From assembly GCF_024679245.1 (NCBI RefSeq), contig NC_090174.1:21054024-21118023 (forward strand): 64,000 nucleotides of DNA, written 5' to 3'. Positions 1-64,000 of this stretch are shown here, in pieces. The notes beneath the pieces were generated by a model. That model did no database searches. It was not told the origin of the DNA and saw only the letters and a program-made list of their open reading frames with translations. This stretch comes from Pseudorasbora parva. Its lineage: Eukaryota; Chordata; Actinopteri; Cypriniformes; Gobionidae. How positions within the stretch are numbered: position 1 is the first letter of the stretch; each line of letters starts with the position of its first letter. The position numbers were made by a program, and so were the translations under genes.

Positions 1-1
1 C

Positions 2-2074
2 ATCATAGACACCCACGGAGTCAAGATGGACCAGAGGAAGGTGGACACCATTACCCATTGGCCTCAGCCCACTACCATCAAAGAGCTGCAGCGCTTCCTG
101 GGATTCGCCAACTTCTACCGCCGCTTCATAAAGAATTACAGCCTGCTCAGCTCCTCACTCACCTCTCTGCTCCAGAACCGGCCCAAGTCTCTGTCCTGGA
201 CTTCATCGGCCACGGAGGCCTTTCACCAGTTGAACAACGCCTTCCAGTCCGCTCCGATCCGATCCTGGTCCACCCCAATCCTTATCTTACGTTTATCGTT
301 GAAGTGGACGCCTCATCGACCGGGGTCAGAGCGGTTCTGTCTCAGCGGCAGGGGACACCCTCACGACTCCATCCATGTACCTTCTTCTCCAAGAAGCTAT
401 TCCCTGGCAGAGCACAACTACGAAATCGGGAACCTGGAGCTCCTGGTGATCAAGCTCGCCCTGGAGGAATGGAGACACTGGCTGGAGGGAGCAGAACATC
501 TAGTTGAAGTCATCACCAACCATCGTAACCTTGAGTACCTTCGAGATGCCAAACAGCTGAATCATCGTCAGGCCCCCTGGGCCCTCTTCTTCACCAGATT
601 CAATTTCAAGGTGACGTACCGTCCAGGGAACCAGAACAACTGGGCGAATGCCCTTTCTAGGCTTCACCAAGCCGACCCTAAGCCAGAGCACCGTGAAACC
701 ATTCTCCCTCCAGCCAGGGTTGTCAGCCCGATCCAGTGGGCGCTCCACGAGCAGATCAAACAGGAGAACGCCCAACAGCCTGCTCCGCCGGGAGGTCCAG
801 AAGGGCACCTCTCCGTCCCGCCTCGCCATCGCCTGCCCCTTCTGGACTTAGCTCATTCTTCACCAGGCTCTGGACACCCAGGCAGGAGAAGGACCCTCTC
901 TCTCCTTCGCTACCGTTACTGGTGGCCCGCCATGCCTCAGGATGTCTCCCTATTCGTCAAGGGATGTTAAGTCTGCACCATTGCCAACACCCCTAGGGGA
1001 CTCCCCGAGGGCAAGCTGGTCCCTCTTCCGATCCCCGAGCAACCCTGGAGCCATCTGGGGATCGACTTCATGACCAACCTGCCACCATCCCAAGGTTTCA
1101 CCTGTATCCTAGTCGTTGTCGACAGATTTTCGAAATCCTGCAAACTCATCCCTTCCAAAGGCTTACCTACGGTGTTGGAAACCGCGGAGGCACTCTTCAC
1201 CCAAGTCTTTCGACATTTTGGGCTTCCGGAAGACATCTTTTCCAACCGAAGACCCCAATTAATCTCTTAAATGTGGACTGCCTCTCATCAGGTTACCATC
1301 CTCAGACCAATGGCCAGACTGAACGCAAGATCCAGGAGATCGGGAGATTCCTGAGGGTATACTGCCACTAGAATCAGGAGAGCTGGAGCCAGTATCTGCC
1401 CTGGGCCGAATATACACAGAATTCGCTCCAGCAGTCCACCACAGGGCTAACCCCCTTCCAATGTGTCCTCGGCTACCAACCACCGCTCTTCCCCTGGACG
1501 GGTGAGCCCTCGGAGGTCCCAGCGGTGGATTAGTGGTTCTGCCAGAGCGAGAGGCTCTGGGACTCAGCGCACGTGCAACTCCAGCAGGCAGTCTGGAGAC
1601 ACAAGCACCACGCTGACGCCAAACGCGGACCCACGCCGCGGTACCAGCCAGGCCAGAAGGTCTGGTTCTCCACGAGGGACGTCCGTCTCCGGCTGCCTTG
1701 CCGTAAGCTGAGTCCCCAATACAACGTTCACGGTAGACATGCAGCTGAACGAAGTCACCTACCGCCTTCACCTTCCACCCACCTATAAAATATTACCATC
1801 ATTTCATGTATCTTTACTAAAGCCCTTCACTGAACCTGTCCCGTCTTCACCCACATATCCTGGTGATGATGCTGTACCTGCTCCTCCTACCATCGATGAG
1901 GACCCATCAGTCTACCGCGTGAGAGCCATCCTCGACTCGTGGCGACGGGGTTCCCGGATGGAATACCTGGTAGATTGGGAGGACTATGGTCCTGAGGAGC
2001 AGAACTGGATCTCCAGGAACGATGTGCTAGACCCTAATCTTCTCACTCAGTTTCACCAAGACCACCCTACCTGA
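2..2074 (+). pseudogene. Ty3/gypsy chromovirus pol, 3' half, decayed
   Basis: This is the 3' part of a gypsy-type LTR retrotransposon polyprotein, cut by the left window edge. In order it shows the end of reverse transcriptase ([13 protein letters not shown], about 90-130), RNase H ([13 protein letters not shown], about 410-445; FKVTYRPGNQNNWANALSR, about 605-660), the integrase zinc-finger region (about 850-1000), the integrase core ([19 protein letters not shown], then [14 protein letters not shown] near 1290-1330) and a C-terminal chromodomain (about 1910-2071). It is clearly broken: the frame shifts near 250 and returns near 400, a TAA at 968-970 interrupts the zinc finger, the frame shifts again near 1262-1270 with residues missing, and there are further in-frame stops near 1369 and 1531. 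The second catalytic aspartate region reads SNRRP instead of the usual SDRGP. The chromodomain places it among chromoviruses. No function is expected. Confidence 0.93.
1910..2071 (+). other. Chromodomain of the gypsy element
   Basis: A stretch beginning VYRVRAILDS and containing YLVDWEDYGPEEQNW matches the chromodomain that chromoviral integrases carry at their C-terminus. In active elements it is thought to guide integration to particular chromatin. It is the best preserved open part of the element and ends at a TGA at 2072-2074. Confidence 0.88.
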
Positions 2075-2152
2075 CACGCTCCTCTGGGCCGCGAGACACC
2101 CCGTCGCCGCCTGTCCCAGCCGTCAGGAGCCCGCCCGTGGAGGAGGGGGTAC

Positions 2153-2510
2153 TGCCACGCCCTCACAATCATCAGTCACTGCCACGCCCACTCGTTCACC
2201 ATCACCTGAATTCTGAACACCTGGGCACCATCACCAGTCAGCACTATATCAACCCGGCTCACCTTCACTCCCATTGTCTGGTTTTGCACCGATCCCATCG
2301 TCGACTACCTGTCCTTCATAGAAGCCCTCACCTGTACCATCTTCATCGTCATCTTCGTCTTCCCCTTCATCAACTTCACCATCATCATCATCCGTCTGAG
2401 TGTTACCTTCTGAGTGTTACCTTCCACCAAAGTATCACCTGTGTTTGAAACCTCTGATAATAAACGTTGCACTTGCACTAATCCCTCTGTGTCCTCGTCT
2501 GTGTCTGACA
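2153..2510 (+). mobile_element. 3' LTR of the gypsy element
   Basis: A purine-rich tract (gtggaggagggggta, about 2137-2151) lies just after the pol stop, as a polypurine tract should. It is followed by a segment starting TGCCACGCCC and ending GTGTCTGACA, so it has TG...CA ends over about 358 bp. An AATAAA signal sits near 2459. The paired 5' LTR would lie outside the window. The open frame at 2137-2448 is LTR sequence, not a gene. Confidence 0.7.
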
Positions 2511-2539
2511 ATTATGTTGATTGTTGTACATAACTTGGC

Positions 2540-3540
2540 AGTTAAAATCTGATACCCTAAAAGGTTAAAGGGGTCATAAACTGCATTATTTTATAATGCT
2601 TCCTGGTGTGCACTTATAATGTTAGTATGATTTTTACATCAAGAAATTAAATGCATTTTTACTATCCTGATTTTAACCTTTTAATTTGGATCCTTAATTT
2701 CAAGGGGTGTGTGTCTGCTATGAGACTTCAGTGTAAATGCCCACTTCTGTGATTGGCTATAGCATCGTTGAATATGAAATAGCTAGTATTACATGTGGAA
2801 CTCTCTTGAAAACTTTTAGCACATTTTTACTACTACAACTGTCAAGGCACTAATAAGGTGTCAAGGTAACTAATCGTGAAAATGGTTTATTATGGCATTA
2901 TATTTAGATCTATGGCATTATATTTACACTGAACAAAATTATAAACTCAAAAACTGACCGAAAACCGGTTTGTACAGTATTTGCCTCATGCAGTGCAACA
3001 CATTTCCTTTGCATTGAGTTGATCAGGTTGTTGATTGTGGCCTGTGGAATGTTGGTCCACTCCTCTTCAATGGCTGTGCAAAGTTGCTGGATATTGGCAG
3101 GAACTGGAACACGCAAAGTAAAAGTGCTCACTAACACAGATTTGTGAACAATATTTGAGAGAAATAGGCCTTTTGTGAACATAGAAAAAGCATCAGATCT
3201 TTGAGTTCAGCTCATGAAAAATGGGGGCAAAAACAAAAGTGTTGCGTTTATAATTTTGTTCAGATTGTGGCATGAAAGGTTGCAGTCAAGAGTATTGTAA
3301 CCAATCACAGACATGTTGAGTGCATGAATACAGTCATCTCATCATTGCAACTTGATTTCTGCACACTTAAGAAATGCTTTCCTCATAACTAACAGTGCAA
3401 ACACAATGTAAATAAGTGATTTGTTGATTATACTGGGAGTTTTGGCAAGGTCCTGTTTGATTGACAGCTCCAGCGATCGTAAATGGAGCTTTCTATATAT
3501 AATTTAATCACAGTTTTAATTACAGATTATTTCCACCCTA
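2540..3540. mobile_element. Probable old DNA element, interrupted by a Tc1-type insert
   Basis: The start (ttaaaggggtcataaactgc, about 2564) resembles the end of a common fish non-autonomous DNA element recalled from memory. I could not find a matching opposite end, so the limits and the class are uncertain. Confidence 0.25.
2929..3263 (-). mobile_element. Tc1/mariner-type deleted element with TIRs
   Basis: The ends are inverted repeats: CTGAACAAAATTATAAAC at 2929 and GTTTATAATTTTGTTCAG ending at 3263. Between them the minus strand reads ANIQQLCTAIEEEWTNIP followed by NNLINSMQRKCVAL, which is the C-terminal end of a Tc1/mariner-like transposase. Only the tail of the transposase remains, so this is an internally deleted, non-autonomous copy. 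Just upstream a 16-bp sequence (tatggcattatattta) is directly repeated at 2891 and 2911. Confidence 0.8.
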
Positions 3541-3914
3541 CTTAGAGAAACAATGTAAGGTTGACTGAAAAGCTCAAGGAAAATTTGATTTCCCAAATAA
3601 TGATCCACTTACACTAAACTTAACCAACCGTATTAACAAAAGCAAACATGCCATTTTAGCTTGATTCTACAAGTCATAAATCTCTTTTATTGAATATCAT
3701 CATTTACAAGTGCAATGGGTGAGCTACACATTATACTAGTATCATGTCAGAAAAGATATACATTTGAAGTTGGTCATAATAGGTCATGAGGTTTTTATAG
3801 TATTGTGCAAGGAGCCGCATGGAAAGTAAATCTTTATTAACCAATAATCTGCCCCATAATCAGCAGTGAATTGTATGCATTCTGTAGATACACTCACAAT
3901 AAAAAAATTCTGTA

Positions 3915-4211
3915 TACACTTGCTATGGGTGTGTGATGAAGCAAAGATGAGGAAATTCAGGACTTCCAAACAGACAGGCTCTATTATCATAAACTCTAAG
4001 CAGAACACCAAACACTACGAATATAACGTGAGATTGGACAAAGACAGAGTGAACAAGAGGAACTTAAATACACACACTTATGAGGGACTAAACAAGGGGG
4101 ATAGGTGACACAGACCATAACTAACTAAACACACCTGAAACAATCTAAACTGATGACGGTAACCAAGGGAACAGACAAGTGGCGGGAAACTGAGAACAAA
4201 GGAACGTGACA
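3915..4211 (-). mobile_element. Possible solo LTR (minus strand)
   Basis: Read on the minus strand, the segment starts TGTCACGTTCCTTTG and has the texture of a fish retrotransposon LTR, including a GTATTTAAG promoter-like motif. The far end is not clear and no internal element is present. The call rests on recalled family resemblance. Confidence 0.38.
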
Positions 4212-4269
4212 ACTGAAACCAGGAAGTACAGGAGCAAAAACACAACAAACACAGACCAAACATGTAAAA

Positions 4270-6282
<2,013 letters not shown>

Positions 6283-6849
6283 CTTATGTGAATTTTTCAA
6301 TACAAATGTTCAGTCCTACTTAGAACGTCAGCACAACAGCAGGACTAAATTGTTGACTCATTTTTATTGTTTTATTTGAGATAAATTCAGATACCTCATC
6401 CATATTCATAAAACATTTTATACTCACTCAACATTAGCAAAACTTTTCAGCTAATTTACATTTCTATTTGAAAACATAACAATTTCATCTTAATTATGCA
6501 CTAATATGCTTTATGAACAATATGCTTTTGAACAATATTAAATATCTAATAAATAAATAAAATTAAAAGCAATTTGAGCTATCACAGTTGCCAGAAGATT
6601 TGCTGTTTAGGCAAAATACTTAAATTGTATCTATTTAATTTATTTTATCTAAATTGTATTTAATTAAAAGAAATCTAATTTTATTATTCCATTACAGTCT
6701 TTTATTAACTCCATTATTCCATTAATTCCATTTTCAAAATCTTTATTTCTTCTTTTGTTTGTTTGTTTGTTTGTTTGGTTGGTTGGTTACCACAACTTTT
6801 CATAATTCATTTTTGGGTGATCATCTCTTTAATATCAAGAATATATATT

Positions 6850-7610
6850 ACCAGATGCACATTTAGTGTGACCCATTTAATGCACATTTAAGTTTAGGAA
6901 TAGGAATGTTTTGCCATCCTTGTCTAATACAGGCTTCTAGTTTCTCAACTGTCTTAGGTTTTCTTTTAGGATCCTTCTTCTACGCAGCCATGATGTTGTA
7001 ATTGATGCAGTATGTGGTCTGGCATTGTCATGTTGGAAAATGTAAGGTCTTCCCCTGAAAGAGATGACGTCTGGATGGGAGTATTATGTTGTTCTAGATT
7101 ATTTCAGATTCTCTGAATCGTAGGATAATATTGTGCTCTGTAGATGATGATAACTTCAAACACTTTCCTGAAAAACTCCTTTCTGATATTGCTCCACTAT
7201 TGTTCGCCGCAGCATTGGGGGAATTGGTGATCCTCTGCCCATCTTGACTTCTGAGAGACACTGCCACTCTGAGAGGTTCGTTTTATACACAGTCATGACC
7301 TAATAAGTTGCAAATTGGTCCTCCATCTGTTCCTTATATGTACATTTAACCTTTTCGGCCTCTTATTGCTACCTGTCCCAATTTTTTTGGAATGTGTAGC
7401 TCTCATGATATCCAAAATCAGATTTTAACTGCCATGATAGTAGCTCTCATGAAATCCAAAATGATCCAATATTTGACATGACATTTCAAAATGTCTCACT
7501 TTCAACATTTGATATGTTATCTATATTCTAAAAGTATATGAGATTTGTAAATTATTGTATTACCTTTTTTAACAATATGTACAGTGTCCCAACTTTTTTG
7601 GAATCGGGTT
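6850..7610. mobile_element. Degenerate DNA-transposon remnant
   Basis: The right part contains a motif that is very common at the ends of one fish DNA-transposon group (gtgtcccaacttttttggaa, about 7584), with a related copy near 7375 (tgtcccaatttttttggaat). The interior at 6900-7290 looks like degraded transposase-derived sequence, but no frame stays open. The superfamily is not determined. Confidence 0.45.
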
Positions 7611-7893
7611 TGTAAATTGGATGGGGAAATATGTAGACAATTGTGTTCATTGTACAGTATTAGAGCATTAAAGGAATTGCAGTGAGTGTTAGAGGTTAGA
7701 GGTTATTAGAGGGTTTTTATGTTGGTGTTACCATATGTAAAAAGGTACATAAAATAAACAGTGTAAAATTTGTGATTTAAGATATATTTTAGTAACATTT
7801 ACTGCAGTGCATGAAAAAAAAGTACATAAAGAGAGAGCCTACTTGTTTTAGTGTTATCATCATGTAATGTTTTAAGGTCATTGTTAATTTTAA

Positions 7894-8096
7894 GGAATAG
7901 TTCAACCAAAAACATTTAAATTCGGTCATAATTTACAAAAAAGAAGATATTTTGAAGAATGTTGGTAACCAGTTAGTTGCCCCATTAACTTTCATAGTAT
8001 TTTTCCCTACTTTGGAATTTAATGGGGCTTATTAACTGTTTAGTTCCCGATATTCTACAAGATGTCTTCTTTTGTGTTCAGTAGAACAAAAAATTC
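7894..8096. mobile_element. Foldback MITE fragment
   Basis: The two halves are rough inverted copies of each other: aaaagaagatattttgaag near 7938 pairs with a sequence around 8055-8075 (ctacaagatgtcttctttt). This is the abundant fish hairpin element usually starting with a 'gttcacccaaaaatg' motif. Related partial pieces occur near 20000-20100 and 29270-29400. Confidence 0.5.
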
Positions 8097-8099
8097 ACA

Positions 8100-8936
8100 C
8101 ACCTTAACTCACCCTTAAACCTACTCATATCACCAAACCTGTCTCTACCGCATCCCACCTCACTTGTGTTTTGCAATACAATATAAGCACAATACATTTT
8201 TGATGTAAGTACATAGTAGTTAAATACATCTAATATAAAGCGTGACTCTATTTCTATATACAGTATAAAGGTGTGAAATGTATTGTTTTTAGGATTTTTT
8301 GATACTTTTACTGGAAAAAAGTGTTTACTTTGCAGCGAACTTTAAACTTGATTAGCAAAGAAGAAGAGAAATCAGTGTTTCTTTAAAATGAAAATCTGGT
8401 TGGTGGTGTGTTCTAGCAGATTCAGCTCATTGAGCCTTACACATCCTGAGTAGATAAAAATCAATACTTTTCAGTAACAATAACTGTCTCGGAGGATTCA
8501 AAAATTGTGTATTGCTCCTTCTCTGACCACAGGGTGTCACTGTGATATTTCATTGGTGGAATCCCCTGTCTACTGTTCTCATAATCTAGTGTTACATAAT
8601 CGTCATCCTCAGAGCAGAGACTGAACAAGAACAGAGACTCCCACTCAGGCAGTGGGCCGTACTCTCTATTCGTAAAGATTTCATGACTGCGTGTTTTTGT
8701 TTGGTTTCTGGTGCATGTGCTTTTATAATTTGTATAAAAGGTGTGTGGTATCTGGAGGAACAATATGTACAATAGATATTTGAATACTTATACGTTTATA
8801 AACAGTTCCTTAAAGGAAAATTCTATCTTTAGGACAGGACACATAATGAGTGTCATGATGACAGCAAATATGTAGTTCATCAGATCAGTGTTCAACTGTA
8901 ATTGAAAAATCAATTGTATTCCCTTTTGAAACAAAC
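8100..8936. other. Intergenic, nothing identified
   Basis: There is a 103-codon minus-strand frame at 8461-8772, but it resembles no family I know and has no supporting context. Confidence 0.45.
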
Positions 8937-9117
8937 AAACAAACAGCATATGCTGGTAAGGTATGTTTTGAAGCATGGCAACTGGTTTGAGCTGGTCCTA
9001 AGAAACTAGCTAATGATAGGGACCATCTTATAACCAGCTAAGGACCAGCATAAACCAGCTCAAACCAGCTGCCATGCTTCAAAACATAACCAGCATATGC
9101 TGTTTTTTTCAATAGGG
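8937..9117. mobile_element. Palindromic MITE
   Basis: The left arm (aaacaaacagcatatgctgg, then gttttgaagcatggcaac and ggtttgagctggtcc) is mirrored by the right arm (ggaccagcataaaccagc, tgccatgcttcaaaac, ccagcatatgctgttt). The whole unit can fold into one long hairpin of about 180 bases. Confidence 0.82.
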
Positions 9118-9119
9118 TA

Positions 9120-10157
9120 ATGGGTTAACGACCATTGTTAGGGGTTAACAGCTTATGACCCAGGACCAGTAGTGAAGAAATGAAGACAGAGTCAGGATTC
9201 CAAATAAATAAAAGAAAAATTTACTTAAGAATAGTTTGCAGTTTCAAAAGCAGAAGCCAGCTTCAAGTCTCACAAGGAGTTCGTAGGCCGCGCTCCCTCT
9301 CTCACCGTCTCGTTGCCTCGCCCTATCGTACATACAATTGTCCCAACAGTTATACCGTTTTCAAGGTCTTATCCACGTCATTACTGCAATGTGGATGCTT
9401 CTGATTGGCTCAGAGACAATGCACAGTCATGGTAAATTTCCACTCGGGTCAGTTAATCGGATGCACGTTTCCACTGACGTGTCACTTGTTGATGCTTTCA
9501 CCCCGGAATCAGGCCCGTAGTGACCTTCAGGATCTGGAGCAGGCGCCAGCTTGCCCAGAACAACAAGTCCACCCATCTCTTAGGGTGCCCATTGTACACC
9601 ATTCTGATCTGTAGCATAGAATATTGCGCACATACACAGATACACAGTCTCTCCAAGGTTGGAGCTGATTAAGCTCCAGTTCTAACTAGTTCTTACCAAA
9701 ACATACTGATAACATGTGCTTTCTTTTAGTGAGGGACACACAATAGTACAGGCAATATTCATCTTGAGTCTTTAGTGTTTCAGTAAAAGGAAATATAAAA
9801 GGAATAAAACATAATAAATTAAATGAAAGACAAATCCATATTTCATATCTGGAAGCCGGGCTAAGTGAGCAAACGCTGTTACTGCACTCCTGACATGTTA
9901 GGGGTGTGTGATACCTCCAAAATCCAAACACATGACCTTGTTGCCAGTGTTTAGTGACACATCACACATCTCTAGGCCAGACCCTCAGTCACTCCTCAGA
10001 GACCAAACATACACTTTAGAAAACAAGAAACTAAAACAAAATCATAACTGGATTGAATCATTATAATAATATAGGATTAATATTGATTAAAGTTTTGATT
10101 ATGAAGTTAATTAGGATATAAATATATACAGGTATATTGAAGCGGCAGTGGATTTCA
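9120..10157 (-). mobile_element. Possible retroviral-type LTR with adjacent PPT (minus strand)
   Basis: The segment has TG...CA ends (tgggttaacgacc at 9120, gtggatttca ending at 10157) and is about 1 kb long. Read on the minus strand, a polypurine tract (gaaggggggatttt) lies immediately before its start, as expected before a 3' LTR. Further out on the minus strand, a short hydrophobic frame (LFVLLWGLLITLLNRI, near 10200-10250) could be the end of an envelope-like transmembrane protein, but this is weak. No other gene of the element is recognised. Confidence 0.35.
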
Positions 10158-10299
10158 AAATCCCCCCTTCACCATAATGTACTTATGATCTAACATGTTT
10201 CATTGATTCGGTTTAACAGTGTGATCAGTAAACCCCACAACAATACAAATAAACATAATTTCACTTGACTTGTCAAGGATGTGCGATACTTCAACATAC

Positions 10300-10675
10300 T
10301 AAAAGGGATAAAACCCTTGCAGCGTCCTAAAAACCACCTGTTTGTGACACCATGTAACATCACACTCATAACCACCCACAACACTTTATAAACTCCATAG
10401 CAACACCCTGACAACCAACTAGAGACCAGAATATCTTGCAACTTGATGATAGGCTCTATTCATTTTGGCAATAGCAACTGCACAGAACACCACAGCAATG
10501 TGCTAACAACCATTCAAAATACATTATACATTAGCGTTTGCATAGCAACACCCTGGCAATCAATAGAGATATCAACAATATCTTAGACACTTGGGGATGG
10601 GCTCTTTAAGCAACTACGCAGAACACCATAAACAATATGCTAGCAGCATTTGCAACACCCTAGCAACGTAGGTGA
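10300..10675. repeat. Degenerate 'caccctagcaac' repeat region
   Basis: Motifs such as catagcaacaccctg, cagaacaccacagcaatgtg and cagaacaccataaacaatat recur in diverged tandem form. This is a common kind of fish minisatellite-like repeat. Confidence 0.55.
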
Positions 10676-11049
10676 ATCATCATTTTCTTCAGAATCCTGA
10701 GCTCATGTTACACTTTTGTTATTATCTGAACCATAAATGAACAACTGTCCCATTTGAGTTGGCATTTATTTACACCCAACATAAAGAATAAATGCAATTT
10801 AATTTGAAAATGGCTAATTTAATCTTTTAGTCTCTGTGTGGTAGTAGCAGACAGTGGAGCTTTCCTGTTTAGTTGAATGAATATTGAATGGTCTTAAATC
10901 AATATTTCTAAATGGAGATTATTGTGGTCTCTAAAACTTATACAGACCATTATTTCCACCTTTCATCTCGCCATTGGTTTTAAACCGGAAAGGCTGTTTT
11001 ATTCAGCATTATTAAAATATGTTGCTAAGCTTGATGTCTTGGTTTTGAT

Positions 11050-11327
11050 GTGTTAATGCGATTCGGCACAGATACACTTCTGAGCCGGACCTGCGCAGTT
11101 GAGGGTGTAGGCTGAAGAGAATCTCGAGACCATATTGAGCACCAAAAGACTCCACGCTCCTCAGTCGCCAGTGTGTGTTGCTTGATTACCCTCGTCGACG
11201 TCGTGAGCGCGATGCGCGCGTCCGGCAGCAGGTGTATTTACGGATGCGACGCGCGGTAAAGTGAAGCATGAACTCGCGCTGACGGTCCCCGTCCATCTCT
11301 GCTGGTTGTAACTTGTGAGCATTGAGA
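11050..11327 (+). promoter_or_regulatory. CpG-rich promoter/5' UTR of the KCNT1-like gene
   Basis: Base composition rises sharply here compared with the AT-rich surroundings, with many CpG dinucleotides (for example cgtcgacgtcgtgagcgcgatgcgcgcg, 11190-11218). It runs directly into coding exon 1. An in-frame TGA at 11316-11318 precedes the ATG. No TATA box is obvious, as is usual for CpG-island promoters. The transcription start cannot be placed from sequence alone. Confidence 0.5.
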
Positions 11328-62713
<51,386 letters not shown>

Positions 62714-63130
62714 GTAAAGCTCTTTGATCTCTGATATCCCTGAAGGGGCTTTAGCCTTTTACAGTCTTGTATCTAATGCTGCCAATCTAAAACAGTCACA
62801 CTGTGTTGATATGAATTAACCACCCTTATCAAAAATGCACATCAGTTAATCCAAATTAACTTTTTCCCCATGTGTCAAAACGAGAGTCCCATTTTTTAGG
62901 AATAGTGAACAAAATCCACTGAGTATTTAATAGAGAATAACTGTCACTGCTCCCCTTTTTCTGCAGTCTGGAATCTGGAATTATTTTCCCATTAATTTTC
63001 TCTGTAGGGATTTACAAAGAATCCTTAGTTAAGAGATGTAAGCCACCCAGCTCTGAGATGAATCACACTATCAAACTTTGAGAAAAATACAAAGGTACAA
63101 AGTTACAAAAGGACAAAGGATTGTGAAATG
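62714..63130. other. kcnt1: Start of intron 10, nothing identified
   Basis: No exon or repeat terminus recognised. Confidence 0.5.
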
Positions 63131-63427
63131 AACATCTTTTATAATGCAGTGTAGGTCACCAAGCACATTAAGTATATTTGAAAATATACGTTATGGGGAC
63201 AAAATGTCCCCACAAAGATGTCAATATCCGAAATCCTTGTCCTTGTGGATGAGGAAAACATCCTATAAATCACACAGAAGGAGTTTTTTTGAGAAAGTAA
63301 AAATGCAGAATGTTTCCTGTGATGGGTAGGTTTAGGGGCAGGGGCAGTGTAGGGGGATAGGATGTACAGTTTGTACAGTATGAAATCCATTACGCCTATG
63401 GAAAGTCCCCATAAAACATGGAAACAC

Positions 63428-63595
<168 letters not shown>

Positions 63596-63878
63596 CCTGT
63601 TTATGTGGTTTATGGGGACACAAATTTGTATAACTACATGGGTATAACACTGGTATTACCCTATAAATGTGGTTTATGAGGACATATCAAATGTCCTCGT
63701 AATTCAAATGGCCTTAAAAACATACTAAATGATGTTTTTTTGAGAAAGTAAAAATGCAGCATGTTTCCTGTGATGGGTAGGTTTAGGGGCTGGGGCAGTG
63801 TAAGAGGATAGAAAATACGGTTTGTGCAGTATAAAAACCATTACGCCTATGGAGAGTCCCTGTAAACCACATAGACCA

Positions 63879-63881
<3 letters not shown>

Positions 63882-63966
<85 letters not shown>
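63882..63966. repeat. (TG)n microsatellite 2
   Basis: About 42 TG units in intron 10. Confidence 0.99.
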
Positions 63967-63968
<2 letters not shown>

Positions 63969-64000
63969 ATATTTTACCATTTTAAAGGGGCCTGTCAGAA

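Noticed and set aside
2137..2448. 103-codon frame rich in His and Leu
   Set aside because: It lies within the gypsy LTR.

Overview
This window looks like nuclear DNA of a ray-finned fish, most likely a cyprinid (carp, goldfish or barbel type). The reasons are a vertebrate gene with GT/AG introns, a very high load of fish-type transposons (gypsy chromovirus, DIRS, L2-like LINE, 5S-derived SINE, hAT and TTAA-flanked DNA elements) and long AT, AG and GT microsatellites. There is no bacterial-style gene organisation. The species is inferred from repeat content recalled from memory, not from a database search.

The only host gene I can support is the 5' part of a sodium-activated potassium channel gene of the KCNT (Slack/Slick) family, closest to KCNT1, on the + strand. 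Ten coding exons can be joined with perfect phase: 11328-11473, 42183-42221, 52544-52623, 52963-53068, 56528-56620, 56743-56791, 58759-58818, 59445-59519, 59844-59927 and 62619-62713. They make 827 coding bases (275 codons plus 2 bases). They encode the Slack-A-type N-terminus, transmembrane segments S1-S4 and the start of S5. The pore and the RCK domains lie beyond the right edge. Intron 1 is about 30.7 kb and intron 2 about 10.3 kb, and both are packed with transposons.

Layout. 1-2510: 3' half of a decayed Ty3/gypsy chromovirus with its 3' LTR. 2.5-11 kb: intergenic sequence with small DNA elements, two LTR-like pieces (one about 1 kb) and an AT microsatellite. 11.05-11.47 kb: CpG-rich promoter/5' UTR and exon 1. 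11.5-42.2 kb (intron 1): a TTAA element in a 78-bp tandem duplicate; a relic of an unnamed repeat protein cut by a MITE and a hAT element (18.2-20.5 kb); a 3.5-kb inverted-arm element with other elements inside it (21.3-24.8 kb); a DIRS fragment split by a triple nest of foldback elements (25.7-28.5 kb); an interrupted LINE (30.7-33.95 kb); a hAT element (34.1-36.0 kb); and a second DIRS copy with two insertions (36.5-40.3 kb). 42.2-52.5 kb (intron 2): a LINE copy, a hAT-like element carrying a 22-copy, 44-bp minisatellite, a SINE head and a TTAA-family copy. 52.5-62.7 kb: the transmembrane exons. 63.1-64 kb: duplicated units ending in GT microsatellites.

I found no convincing new biological system. 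The most interesting points are the fully phased channel gene with tiny exons, two independent DIRS copies that both join Gag to the recombinase without reverse transcriptase, the layered transposon nests whose target-site duplications can be read directly, and the higher-order minisatellite.
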